Source: Clostridiales bacterium
Lineage (GTDB): Bacteria > Bacillota > Clostridia > Oscillospirales > Oscillospiraceae
NCBI GenBank assembly: GCA_004555655.1
Contig: SFHJ01000032.1
Coordinates: forward strand, 1 to 56,690
Direction of reading: 5' to 3'
Length of the DNA: 56,690 nt
In this document: one piece after another, positions 15,029 to 22,781 of the stretch
Layout of the letters: every line of letters starts with the position of its first letter
Numbering within the stretch: position 1 is the stretch's first letter
Made by a program: the position numbers and the translations under genes
The notes under the pieces: generated by a model
Told to the model about the DNA's origin: nothing
The model's input: only the letters and a program-made list of their open reading frames with translations
The model's database searches: none

Positions 15029-15997
15029 ATGCCTCTGGTTACTACAACCGAAATGTTCAAGAAGGCTTACGACGGCGGTTACGCCATCGGTGCGTTCAAC
15101 GTCAACAACATGGAGATCGTGCAGGGCATCACCGAAGCATGCGCGGAAGAGCATGCTCCCGTCATCCTGCAGGTGTCCAAGGGCGCGCGTGCCTACGCCA
15201 ACCACAACTATCTGGTCAAGCTGGTTGAGGCTGCCGTTCTGTGCTGTCCCGATATTCCCATCGCGCTGCATCTCGACCACGGCCCCGACTTTGAGACCTG
15301 CAAGAGCTGCATCGACGGCGGCTTCACCTCCGTCATGATCGACGCTTCGTCCAAGCCCTTTGCCGAGAACATCGAGATCACCCGCAAGGTCGTCGAGTAC
15401 GCGCATGACCACGGCGTTGTCGTCGAGGCCGAGCTGGGCACGCTCGCCGGCATCGAGGATGATGTGAAGGTCGCAGCCCACGCCGCCTCCTACACCCGTC
15501 CGGAAGAGGTCGAGGAGTTCGTCACCAAGACCGGCTGTGACTCGCTGGCCATCGCCATCGGCACCAGCCACGGCGCGTATAAGTTCACCGCCGCCCAGTG
15601 CACCAGAAACGAGAAGGGCATCCTGGTTCCGCCTCCCCTTCGCTTCGACGTGCTGGAAGAAGTCTCCAAGCGCCTGCCCGGCTTCCCGATCGTCCTGCAC
15701 GGTTCTTCCTCCGTGCCGCAGAACTTTGTGAAGATGATCAACGACAACGGCGGCAAGATGCCCGACGCCGTCGGCATCCCCGAAGAGCAGCTGCGTCATG
15801 CCGCTGAGCTGTCCGTCTGCAAGATCAACATCGACTCCGACCTGCGTCTTGCCATGACCGGCACCATCCGCCAGTTCTTCAACGAGCATCCCGACAAGTT
15901 CGATCCGCGCGAGTACCTCAAGCCCGCCCGTGCCAACATCAAGGAGCTCGTCCGCCACAAGCTGGTCGACGTGCTCGGCTGCGCCGGCAAAGCGTAA
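15029..15997 (+). CDS. fba: Class II fructose-1,6-bisphosphate aldolase
   Basis: 322 residues from the ATG at 15029 (CAAGGAG upstream). The Zn-dependent class II fold is shown by YAIGAFNVNNMEIVQGI (17-33), ALHLDHGPDF (79-88, with the metal-binding His), EAELGTLAGIED (140-151), AIGTSHGAYKF (177-187) and IVLHGSSSVP (222-231), which hold the remaining metal and substrate ligands. It cleaves fructose 1,6-bisphosphate to the triose phosphates. Divergent from the PPi-type phosphofructokinase gene. Codons are strongly biased to C-ending optimal types, as expected for a highly expressed gene. Confidence 0.96.
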   Translation: MPLVTTTEMFKKAYDGGYAIGAFNVNNMEIVQGITEACAEEHAPVILQVSKGARAYANHNYLVKLVEAAVLCCPDIPIALHLDHGPDFETCKSCIDGGFTSVMIDASSKPFAENIEITRKVVEYAHDHGVVVEAELGTLAGIEDDVKVAAHAASYTRPEEVEEFVTKTGCDSLAIAIGTSHGAYKFTAAQCTRNEKGILVPPPLRFDVLEEVSKRLPGFPIVLHGSSSVPQNFVKMINDNGGKMPDAVGIPEEQLRHAAELSVCKINIDSDLRLAMTGTIRQFFNEHPDKFDPREYLKPARANIKELVRHKLVDVLGCAGKA

Positions 15998-16011
15998 TTT
16001 CCGCCTGCCGC

Positions 16012-16046
16012 AACACGCCCCGCTGCAAAGCAGCGGGGCGTGTTTT
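16012..16046. terminator. Bidirectional terminator between fba and the MFS gene
   Basis: 14-bp stem AACACGCCCCGCTG / CAGCGGGGCGTGTT with a 5-base loop; TTTTATT follows on the plus strand. It touches the stop codon of the convergent MFS gene. Confidence 0.85.
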
Positions 16047-17295
16047 ATTCTGCCGCGGCGCTGTGCGCCGCCTCTTCCGTCTCGTAGATGCGGCGCACGT
16101 CTTTTCTGCCGCGCCAGATGAACAGCCAGCACGCGGCCATCGCTGCCGCGCCGCAGGCCGTGACGCACCAGCGGTAGTCCAGCACCTCGCCGAGCGCCCC
16201 GACCAGCAGCGAGAATACGCAGCACGCTGCCGTCATCAGCGCCGAGTCGAACGCGTTGATGCGCGCACGCAGCTGTTCCGGGATATAGCGCTGCACGGCG
16301 GCGCTGCGCAAAATAGCGCTGTTGCTGCCGAGGAACCCGCAAAGCGCGCGGCTGACCAGCATCAGGGGGTATGGCAGCCACAGAAGGCACATGTCCATCG
16401 CCTCATATGTCTGATAGACGCCGAAAACGAAGCCGAACTTCTTTTTCTCCGGGACTTTCACGCGGTACTGCACGGCGCTGCCCAGCGTCCGGCCAAGAAA
16501 CTCCGCCACAGAGAACAGCGAGTACATTGCGGCCGTCATGCCCGGCATCGTGCGGAAAAACGCGACCAGGATGGGAGAATAGCCGTTCCCCAGGCCGTTC
16601 GTCACGGCCATGTAGCCGTAGATGCTGCAAAGGCCGCGCTCGTGCCTGAGATAAACCAGTGCCTCGCGGATATCGCCCAGCCACGCACGGAAGGTATACC
16701 GCTCCGTTTGCGCCTGCGCGCACGTTTGCACGCGCAGAAAGCTCTCCGTGAGCGCCGCGCCGAGCGACAGCACTCCCTGCGCGACGAGCAGCCACGCAAC
16801 GCCCAGCGTGTCGAGCAGCACCGCCGCCAGCGGCATCATCACGACCTGCAGCACGGGATAGAGCATCGACGACACCGCGTAGCCCTTCTCCTCCATCCCC
16901 CTGGGGATGAGGCCGGGGTAGATGCTGTTGTACGCCAGCTGGTCGACCGAACCCAGGCACGCCAGCAGCAGCGACACCACGAGATAGCCCGCGTAGGAGA
17001 AGTCAAAATACAGCAGCCACAGCCCCATCGCGCCGTAGACGATGCCGTTTGTCACATCGCCCGCAACCAGAAACGCCTTGCGCGGCAGCCGGTCCATCAG
17101 CGGCGCGATAAAAAGCGGCAGAAACATATGCGGCACGAGCTGAATGGCCACGATCAGCGCAGAGGCCAGCGTGCTGCCCGTCTCGTCGAACACCAGAAAT
17201 GACAGCGCGAAGCCGCCCGCGATGCCGCCTGCCGCGCCCAGCACCGTAGCCAGCGTGACCAGGCAGAAATTTTTCGTCCAGAGCGTTTTCTTCAT
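16045..17295 (-). CDS. MFS transporter (MFS_3 / EntS-like)
   Basis: 416 residues with about 11-12 hydrophobic segments. N-terminus MKKTLWTKNFCLVTLATVLG and the loop-2/3 region IAPLMDRLPRKAFLVAGD match the drug/siderophore-exporter-like MFS_3 group, where an Asp-Arg-x-x-Arg type motif joins helices 2 and 3. Substrate cannot be predicted. ATG follows AGGAGGCGATGAG. A terminator at 17341-17382 separates it from the XRE-TPR gene upstream. Confidence 0.85.
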   Translation of the reverse strand: MKKTLWTKNFCLVTLATVLGAAGGIAGGFALSFLVFDETGSTLASALIVAIQLVPHMFLPLFIAPLMDRLPRKAFLVAGDVTNGIVYGAMGLWLLYFDFSYAGYLVVSLLLACLGSVDQLAYNSIYPGLIPRGMEEKGYAVSSMLYPVLQVVMMPLAAVLLDTLGVAWLLVAQGVLSLGAALTESFLRVQTCAQAQTERYTFRAWLGDIREALVYLRHERGLCSIYGYMAVTNGLGNGYSPILVAFFRTMPGMTAAMYSLFSVAEFLGRTLGSAVQYRVKVPEKKKFGFVFGVYQTYEAMDMCLLWLPYPLMLVSRALCGFLGSNSAILRSAAVQRYIPEQLRARINAFDSALMTAACCVFSLLVGALGEVLDYRWCVTACGAAAMAACWLFIWRGRKDVRRIYETEEAAHSAAAE

Positions 17296-17340
17296 CTCAT
17301 CGCCTCCTGCGTATCATTATAGCGGGGCGCTCAGGCAAAG

Positions 17341-17382
17341 AAAACCCGGCATATTTGGGAAAACAACGTCCAAATATGCCGG
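17341..17382 (-). terminator. Terminator of the XRE-TPR regulator gene
   Basis: 13-bp stem CCGGCATATTTGG / CCAAATATGCCGG, 11-base loop, TTTTCTTT on the minus strand. Confidence 0.75.
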
Positions 17383-17394
17383 ATAAATGCGCGC

Positions 17395-18528
17395 TCAACC
17401 GGTATGTTCAGGAAAATCCAAAAGAAGCTGGCAGGCCTTTTTATATTGCCGCGTGGCCTGATACCACTCGAGTACCCACGGCAGATGGAAGGACGCGTAG
17501 CCTGCGGGCAGCTCAGCCCGGCAGCGCTCGAAGCAGGAAAGCAGCAGTTCGCCGTATGCCGCGTCGGCGAGATAATCCGGATGCTCGAGCCGCCGGCGCA
17601 CAAGGCTGCACAGCTGCTTCGCCAGCTCGGGCGCGGGATACCCCGCATCCATCGCGTCGGCCCGGTCCAGCGCGGCAAGCGCCTCTTCCTTTCTTCCCGT
17701 CTTTTCGCAGCAGATGGCCAGCTTGTGCAGCGCCATCACGTCAGGGTCCTGACACGCGGAAAAATACGCGTAGGCCGCCTCATACTCGCCCGTTTCGATC
17801 TGCGCCGCGGCGGTGTTGTAGCCGATGGCGCGCAGCATGTCATCCCTGCCCAACGCGCGCGCCAGGCGGCGCGCCGCCGCATAGTGCGTCTGCATGGCGG
17901 GCAAGTTTTTCCGGTTGCAGTAGCAACTGCCCATCAGCGCGCGGCACTCCAGCATCAGCTGCGCCGCGCCGTCCTTGGCCGCCAGCTCATACGCTGTCTG
18001 CAGTGCCTCGAGCGCCGCGGCGTAGCGCCCGGCTTCATATTCCGAAAGGCCGAGGCAGAAGTGCGCGTAGGCATTGGGCAGAAGGCCGATTGCCTCGGCG
18101 TCACGGCCTTGCAAAATCCGCTGCAGCGCAAGCTGCCGCGCGTCCATGCAGCGCTCCAGCTCCGATTGCACAGGCTTGCCGCCGCTTTCTGCAAGCGCGC
18201 GCAGCAGCAGAAGACTGATATATTCCGGCGCGACGCGAAAGCGTCCGGCATCAAAATCGCAAAACGCCGCGCGCAGGCCGGCAAAATCGCCGGAAAAGAG
18301 CAGCTCGAAGCCCTCGTCCGCCAGCGCCTTTGCATCCATCCGCGCTGCCGCGTCCAGCGAAAGCCCCAGCTTTCCGAGCAGAAGCTGCACAATCTCGTCC
18401 GACGGCTCGGCCCGGCCCTGCTCGATCTTGGACAGGTATGAGACGGCGCAGATGCCTCTGCACAGCCCCGCCTGGCTCCAGTTTCGCCGCAGCCGTTCGC
18501 GGCGGATGAGTTGTCCATAGTAATTCAT
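17395..18528 (-). CDS. XRE-family regulator with TPR sensor domain
   Basis: 377 residues. ATG at 18528 chosen because GGAGGCAGCC lies just upstream; an in-frame ATG four codons earlier overlaps that ribosome site. Residues 3-65 are an XRE helix-turn-helix (GQLIRRERLRRNWSQAGLCR, then SYLSKIEQGRAEPSDEIVQL). The rest is alpha-helical with several tetratricopeptide-like repeats (such as NAYAHFCLGLSEYEAGRYAA and LHKLAICCEKTGRKEEALAA). The layout matches Rgg/PlcR-type peptide-sensing regulators, but no signal-peptide gene is visible next to it. Gene neighbours give no clear target. Confidence 0.85.
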   Translation of the reverse strand: MNYYGQLIRRERLRRNWSQAGLCRGICAVSYLSKIEQGRAEPSDEIVQLLLGKLGLSLDAAARMDAKALADEGFELLFSGDFAGLRAAFCDFDAGRFRVAPEYISLLLLRALAESGGKPVQSELERCMDARQLALQRILQGRDAEAIGLLPNAYAHFCLGLSEYEAGRYAAALEALQTAYELAAKDGAAQLMLECRALMGSCYCNRKNLPAMQTHYAAARRLARALGRDDMLRAIGYNTAAAQIETGEYEAAYAYFSACQDPDVMALHKLAICCEKTGRKEEALAALDRADAMDAGYPAPELAKQLCSLVRRRLEHPDYLADAAYGELLLSCFERCRAELPAGYASFHLPWVLEWYQATRQYKKACQLLLDFPEHTG

Positions 18529-18649
18529 GGCTGCCTCCATACGTTCTGATATTGCTATTGTATTTCCGCAGCCGCCCGCCGTCAATACGCAGCGGAACAA
18601 ACCGGCCGCGCAGTACGTCAAACAGGCAGCATCAAAAGGAGGAACCGGA

Positions 18650-18913
18650 ATGAAACTTCAGAATGTCAAGCGGCTCATCGGATGGCTGGGCGGCACGGCC
18701 CTGGTGCTGCTGGTGCTGGCAAAATGCGTTTCCAACGGCACGGCGGCACTCATTCTGGCGGCGCTGGCGCTGGCGCTCGCCGCAGCGATGACCTTGCTGC
18801 ACCTTCGGCTCTGGCGCTGCCCGCACTGCGGCTCGTATCTTGGGCGCATCGGCTGCGCGGAATATTGCCCCCACTGCGGCAAACGGCTGGGCGATACGCC
18901 GGAAAAGCCGTAA
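18650..18913 (+). CDS. Small membrane protein with C-terminal zinc ribbon
   Basis: 87 residues from the ATG at 18650, behind AAAGGAGGAACC. Two hydrophobic helices (about 10-27 and 31-49) are followed by a zinc ribbon with two CxxC knuckles, CPHCGSYLGR and CPHCGKRLG, linked by YC. Such proteins are common in Oscillospiraceae and uncharacterised. The gene is divergent from the XRE-TPR gene and convergent with the symporter; the symporter's extended frame runs antisense through its 3' half. Confidence 0.8.
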   Translation: MKLQNVKRLIGWLGGTALVLLVLAKCVSNGTAALILAALALALAAAMTLLHLRLWRCPHCGSYLGRIGCAEYCPHCGKRLGDTPEKP

Positions 18914-20351
18914 AAACGCCCCGGCCGGAGCCGGGGCGTGGAGGCTGTCGAAAAACTCCTTTGGAGTTTTTCGACAACAGGCCGCAGCCTGCTGTGCGCG
19001 CGTTCTGTCCGCCAAAGGCGGACAGATCGCACACTTGCAGGCCGGAGTGTATTTTTCCCGACGTACACGCCGCCGGGAAAAATGATCTACATGTCTTTCG
19101 CGCCTGCGGGCGCGAAACTCTGCGAGGCTTTTTCGCGATGAACGAGACGACGTAGTCGCCCGCTGCATTGACCATCGTGGCGGGCGGATCGATGAGGTTC
19201 GCCAGCGCGATGGAGATGGGGTAGGCGATTGCAAGCTGGTCGGGGAAGAAGATGGTGCACAGCACCAGATCGCCTGTTCCGCCGCCGCCCGGGATGCCGG
19301 ACATGGCGACCGACGAGAACACGGCCACAATGATGGCGAGGATCGCACGGCCGGTATTGAAGTCCTGACCAAAGATGCCGAACAAGAATGCGACTTTTAC
19401 GATTGCGCCCATGGCAGAGCCGTCCATGTGCATCGTCGCGCCGAGCGGCAGAACGATCTCGGAGACGTCCTTGGAGATGCCGGTCTTTTCCGCCGCATCC
19501 ATGTTGGTGGGGATGGTCGCAACCGACGAGCAGGTGCCGAACGACACGGCAGCCGGTGCGAACAGGTTCCTGAACATGACCTTCGCCGCGCCCTTGCCGC
19601 CGCCGAAGCGCGCATAGACGGGGAAGAAGATGAACATATACACAAAGCACAGCACATAGTAGATGATGAGCGTGCGGCCGTAGTCGCCGATCATCTCGGG
19701 GCCGTAGGTCGCCACCAGGTACGCGAAGAAGCCGAAGAAGCCGATGGGCGCGTAGTAGGTGATGATCTTGACGGTCTTCATGATGCAGTTGGTGACGTCG
19801 GCCAGAAGCTGCGCCGTTTTGGTCTCAGCGCCGCCGGCCATCTGGATGCCGAAGCCAAAGATGACCGCCGCCACGATGAGCGGCAGAATCGCCCGGCGGC
19901 TGAAGAGCTCGGTGAAATCGGGCTTGGTGAAGAAGTTGATAATCATGTCGGCCACGCCCAGCGTCTGGCCGACCTCGCCCTCGACGGCCTCATACGCGCT
20001 GCTTACGAGCGGGATGAAGCGCACGACGATGTACATGATGAGCGCCGAAATCGCCGCCGTGACGCAGAAGGTCACAACAGTCACACCCATGACCTTGCCG
20101 GCGCGCTTTGCGCTTTTCATGTTGGCGATGGCCGACGCGATGGAGCAGAACACCATCGGCACGACGACGCAGAACATGAGGTTGATGAATACGGTGCCGA
20201 GCGGCTCAAGTACCGTCGCGCCCTTGCTCACGACCTCACCCGACGCGTCCTTGACCACGGGCCACAGCGCGCCCACGATGCAGCCGGCCACGATACCGAC
20301 CATCATTGTGATCAGAAACCAGTAAGTTTTCAGAAAGTTTCCTTTTTTCAC
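18750..20351 (-). CDS. DAACS-family sodium:dicarboxylate/amino-acid symporter with repeat-derived C-terminal tail
   Basis: 533 codons from GTG 20351 (GGAGGA upstream). Residues 1 to about 405 are a typical symporter of the dicarboxylate/amino acid:cation family with about eight membrane segments, the serine-rich/HP1 region AAVSFGTCSSVATIPTNMDA, LGATMHMDGSAMGAIVK (NMDGT-like motif) and HP2 MSGIPGGGGTGDLVL. It uses ion gradients to import acidic or small neutral amino acids or dicarboxylates. At VVSFIAKK the frame enters repeat copy 3 and reads on without a stop for about 128 residues that resemble no protein. The native C-terminal tail (normally 15-30 residues) is missing. The gene is coupled to dapF by a 3-base overlap. 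Whether the extended product is made or functional is unknown. Confidence 0.85.
   Translation of the reverse strand: MKKGNFLKTYWFLITMMVGIVAGCIVGALWPVVKDASGEVVSKGATVLEPLGTVFINLMFCVVVPMVFCSIASAIANMKSAKRAGKVMGVTVVTFCVTAAISALIMYIVVRFIPLVSSAYEAVEGEVGQTLGVADMIINFFTKPDFTELFSRRAILPLIVAAVIFGFGIQMAGGAETKTAQLLADVTNCIMKTVKIITYYAPIGFFGFFAYLVATYGPEMIGDYGRTLIIYYVLCFVYMFIFFPVYARFGGGKGAAKVMFRNLFAPAAVSFGTCSSVATIPTNMDAAEKTGISKDVSEIVLPLGATMHMDGSAMGAIVKVAFLFGIFGQDFNTGRAILAIIVAVFSSVAMSGIPGGGGTGDLVLCTIFFPDQLAIAYPISIALANLIDPPATMVNAAGDYVVSFIAKKPRRVSRPQARKTCRSFFPAACTSGKIHSGLQVCDLSAFGGQNARTAGCGLLSKNSKGVFRQPPRPGSGRGVFTAFPAYRPAVCRSGGNIPRSRCAQDTSRSAGSARAEGAARSSLRRAPAPAPPE
18912..18939. terminator. Locus-specific terminator hairpin joined to repeat copy 3
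   Basis: 10-bp GC stem ACGCCCCGGC / GCCGGGGCGT, loop CGGA. On the minus strand it is followed by TTTTTA, so it ends transcripts coming through the element. It starts at the stop codon of the small zinc-ribbon gene. Confidence 0.7.
18941..19133 (-). repeat. Dispersed multi-hairpin element, copy 3 (full length)
   Basis: Read on the minus strand: AAAAAGCCTCGCAGAGTTTCG, a hairpin around TTTCGCGCC/GGCGCGAAA, hairpin TTTTTCCCGGCGGCGTGTACGTCGGGAAAAA type, linker CCGGCCTGCAAGTGTGC, hairpin A (CTGTCCGCC/GGCGGACAG), linker with CAGCAGGCTGCGGCCTG, hairpin B (TGTCGAAAAACTCC/GGAGTTTTTCGACA) and GCCTC. It replaces the normal 3' end of the symporter gene. Confidence 0.9.
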
Positions 20352-21220
20352 GTTTTCTTCCTCCCATTTTTACTTGATTCGGGCAAAAACGCCTCTTCCA
20401 GCGCTTCGCCCGCCGCCACGAGCCGCGTCGGCCCGGTCAGATACAACGCCTTGATTGCCCCGTCTTCCACTTCCGCGTCCACAAAGAGCTCCCCGCCGCG
20501 CATCACAACGCGCACGTTCCGTCCTGTGACAATGCCCCGCAGCGTGAGTGCCGCAACCGTTGCGCCCGCTCCGGTGCCGCAGGCATACGTAAAATCCTCC
20601 ACGCCGCGTTCATACGGCTTCACAAGCAGCGTATCGGGGCCGGTCAGCTCATAGAAATCCACGTTCGCCCCGCGCGGAAACGCGGCGTGGAACCGCAGGC
20701 TGCGGCCGAGCCCGCGCAGCCTGTTTTCATCCGCTGCGGCAAGGTTCGGGTATGTTACCGCCGCGTGCGGGATGCCGGGGTTTCCCAGCTCAAGATAGTC
20801 GCAGGTGAACTGCCCGCCGTCTGCCGGCAGCGTCTGCTGCAGCCGCACCACGCCCGGAAGATTCAGCGCGATGCGGTAATTGCTTTTGTCCACGCGGCGG
20901 CCGGTGACAAGGCCCGCCGTGGTCTGGATGCGCTGCACCTCGCCCGAGAGCCCGTGCTCAAAGCCGTAGCGGCAGACGCAGCGCGCGCCGTTGCCGCACA
21001 TTTCGCCCATGGAGCCGTCGGAATTATAGAACAGCATCCGGAAATCGGCCGCGCCGCTGCCGGCAGGCTCCAGTACCATCAGCCCGTCGGCGCCGATGGA
21101 CATGCGCCGGTCACACAGCGCGCGGGCAATATCAGGCAGCGCCTGATGCGCCAGTGCGCGGTCAAGGTTTTCCAGGATGATAAAGTCGTTTCCCGCGCCG
21201 TTCATTTTGGTAAAGTGCAC
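20348..21220 (-). CDS. dapF: Diaminopimelate epimerase
   Basis: 290 residues from GTG 21220 (AAGGGGG upstream; family N-terminus MHFTKMNGAGNDFI). The open frame continues far upstream without homology. Both catalytic cysteines are present: Cys75 in EMCGNGARC and Cys214 in ACGTGAGA, along with NSDGS (66-70) and NPHA-like NPGIPHAAV. It converts LL- to meso-diaminopimelate for peptidoglycan and lysine synthesis. Its TGA overlaps the GTG of the symporter gene (GTGA), so the two are translationally coupled, an unusual pairing suggesting that symporter may move an amino acid linked to this pathway (inference). Confidence 0.95.
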   Translation of the reverse strand: MHFTKMNGAGNDFIILENLDRALAHQALPDIARALCDRRMSIGADGLMVLEPAGSGAADFRMLFYNSDGSMGEMCGNGARCVCRYGFEHGLSGEVQRIQTTAGLVTGRRVDKSNYRIALNLPGVVRLQQTLPADGGQFTCDYLELGNPGIPHAAVTYPNLAAADENRLRGLGRSLRFHAAFPRGANVDFYELTGPDTLLVKPYERGVEDFTYACGTGAGATVAALTLRGIVTGRNVRVVMRGGELFVDAEVEDGAIKALYLTGPTRLVAAGEALEEAFLPESSKNGRKKT

Positions 21221-21333
21221 ACATGCGCCCCCTTTTTGTGCTTCTGTTTCTATTATATGGATCACCGGCGCTTTGTAAATGCAAAAAATTGCCCTAAACC
21301 TTGCAAAAAATGCTCCAGCGCGCGATACGCGCA

Positions 21334-21362
21334 TTGACAACCGGCGCAATGACGCGTACAAT
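21334..21362 (+). promoter_or_regulatory. Promoter of the zinc-ribbon membrane protein gene
   Basis: TTGACA (21334-21339), 17-base spacer, TACAAT (21357-21362), 53 bases before the ATG. Confidence 0.75.
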
Positions 21363-21415
21363 AGGGCTACTGAACAAACCGTGCGGAAAATCGCGCACAG
21401 GAAAGGAGACCGCGG

Positions 21416-22039
21416 ATGCAGACGTGTTATAACTGCGGAAAAGAAGTAGACGACAATGTGCTTATCTGCCCCGAATGCGGCGCGCTGGTCAAGCGCTACA
21501 GTGCCCCTGTGCGCGAAAACGCCCCCGAAGAGCTGACGCCCGTTATGCAGGCGCAGCAATCGCAGCAGCAGGACGTGCCGCGCGGCAGCATCTGGCGCGA
21601 CGAGACGGGCAAGCTCCGGCTGCGCGGGCTGTTCTGCGCGTGGCTGGTTGTGTGCGTGGTGGGCGCCCTGTATACCGCGCTCAGCTTCGGCTGCGGGCTG
21701 TATCTGTTTGAAAATCAGGAAGAGATCGTGGCCATGTTCGCCCCGTATCCCGAGTTTTCGCAGATGCTCGAGCTGCTGCAGATGATGCTCAGCGCCATCG
21801 GGCAGTTTCATGTGATGTACGTCCTGTTTTTGCTGGTCTATCTCGTCAAGGGCGCGGCGTATATCTGGTTCATGGCGGGAAAGCGCCGGCTGGCCCTGTA
21901 TATCGTGTGCGGCGCGAGCGCCGTGCTCTACGTTTTGATGCTGCTGATGGGAAGCGGCTTCTCCGCGCTGTGGTACGCGGCGGATATTCTGGTGACGCTG
22001 TTTCTGCTGCGCAAGAGCTGGAAGATGCTGCCGAAATAA
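21416..22039 (+). CDS. Zinc-ribbon membrane protein of unknown function
   Basis: 207 residues. N-terminal zinc ribbon with CYNCGKEVDDNVLICPECG (residues 4-22), a polar linker with a Gln-rich patch to about residue 70, then four predicted membrane helices (about 70-97, 122-145, 150-170, 175-197). The layout, a cytosolic ribbon plus membrane bundle, is frequent in Clostridia and has no assigned role. ATG follows GAAAGGAGACCGCGG. It precedes the bceRS-like operon but has its own promoter, and that operon has its own as well. Confidence 0.8.
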   Translation: MQTCYNCGKEVDDNVLICPECGALVKRYSAPVRENAPEELTPVMQAQQSQQQDVPRGSIWRDETGKLRLRGLFCAWLVVCVVGALYTALSFGCGLYLFENQEEIVAMFAPYPEFSQMLELLQMMLSAIGQFHVMYVLFLLVYLVKGAAYIWFMAGKRRLALYIVCGASAVLYVLMLLMGSGFSALWYAADILVTLFLLRKSWKMLPK

Positions 22040-22055
22040 CGCATACGAACTGTAT

Positions 22056-22099
22056 TTGACAAATGCCCCCTCTGCCTCTATCATGGAGGCAGAGGGGGC
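22056..22099 (+). promoter_or_regulatory. bceRS promoter with a palindrome across the -10 box
   Basis: TTGACA (22056-22061), 17-base spacer, TATCAT (22079-22084). A perfect 14-bp inverted repeat, arms 22065-22078 and 22086-22099 (GCCCCCTCTGCCTC and its complement), has the -10 box as its 7-base spacer. The right arm also holds the AGGGGG that would serve as ribosome site for the ATG at 22106. Confidence 0.8.
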
Positions 22100-22105
22100 G
22101 ATGCT

Positions 22106-22777
22106 ATGTATCGGGTATTACTTGTCGAGGACGACCGCGCGATCGCGCGCGAGGTGTGCCGGCTGGCCGAAAGCTGGCAGTTTTCCGCGCGGGCCGTGGA
22201 GGATTTTTCAAATGTGATGGCGGAATTTGCCGCCTTTGACCCGCAGCTGGTGCTGCTGGATATTTCGCTGCCGTTTTACAACGGCTACTACTGGTGCGGC
22301 GAGATCCGCAAGGTCTCGCGCGTGCCGGTGATGTTCCTGTCCTCCGCCGCCGACAACATGAATATCGTCATGGCCATGAACATGGGAGCGGACGACTTTA
22401 TCGCCAAGCCCTTCGACGGCGCGGTGCTGATTGCGAAGATGCAGGCGCTTCTGCGCCGCAGCTACGACTTTGCCGCCTCGGCCCCTGTATTGGAGCACCG
22501 GGGCGCGATCCTGCAGATGGGCCAGCAGGAGCTTTACTACCGGGACAGGGCCATCGAGCTGAGCAAGAACGAATTTCGCATTCTGGCGCTTCTCATGCAG
22601 AACAAGGGCCGGACGGTGAGCCGGGAAAAGCTGATGGAGTCTCTGTGGCAAACGGACAGTTTCGTGGATGAAAATACGCTGTCGGTGAATGTCGGCAGGC
22701 TGCGCAAAAAGCTCGCAGCCGCAGGGCTGGAGGATTTTATCACGACGAAAGTCGGCTGCGGATATCTTGTGGGGTAG
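22106..22777 (+). CDS. OmpR-family response regulator, BceR-like
   Basis: 223 residues. Receiver domain (1-115) with acidic pair EDD (8-10), phospho-acceptor Asp in LVLLDISLPFYNGYYW (about residue 53), SS at the Thr/Ser switch and KPF lysine (about 103). C-terminal winged helix (about 130-222) with ELSKNEFRILALLMQNKGRT and SVNVGRLRKKL. The LPFYNGYYWC segment is typical of BceR/VraR-type regulators that pair with intramembrane-sensing kinases and control neighbouring ABC transporters. The kinase gene starts 4 bases after the stop. Confidence 0.92.
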   Translation: MYRVLLVEDDRAIAREVCRLAESWQFSARAVEDFSNVMAEFAAFDPQLVLLDISLPFYNGYYWCGEIRKVSRVPVMFLSSAADNMNIVMAMNMGADDFIAKPFDGAVLIAKMQALLRRSYDFAASAPVLEHRGAILQMGQQELYYRDRAIELSKNEFRILALLMQNKGRTVSREKLMESLWQTDSFVDENTLSVNVGRLRKKLAAAGLEDFITTKVGCGYLVG

Positions 22778-22781
22778 GACT

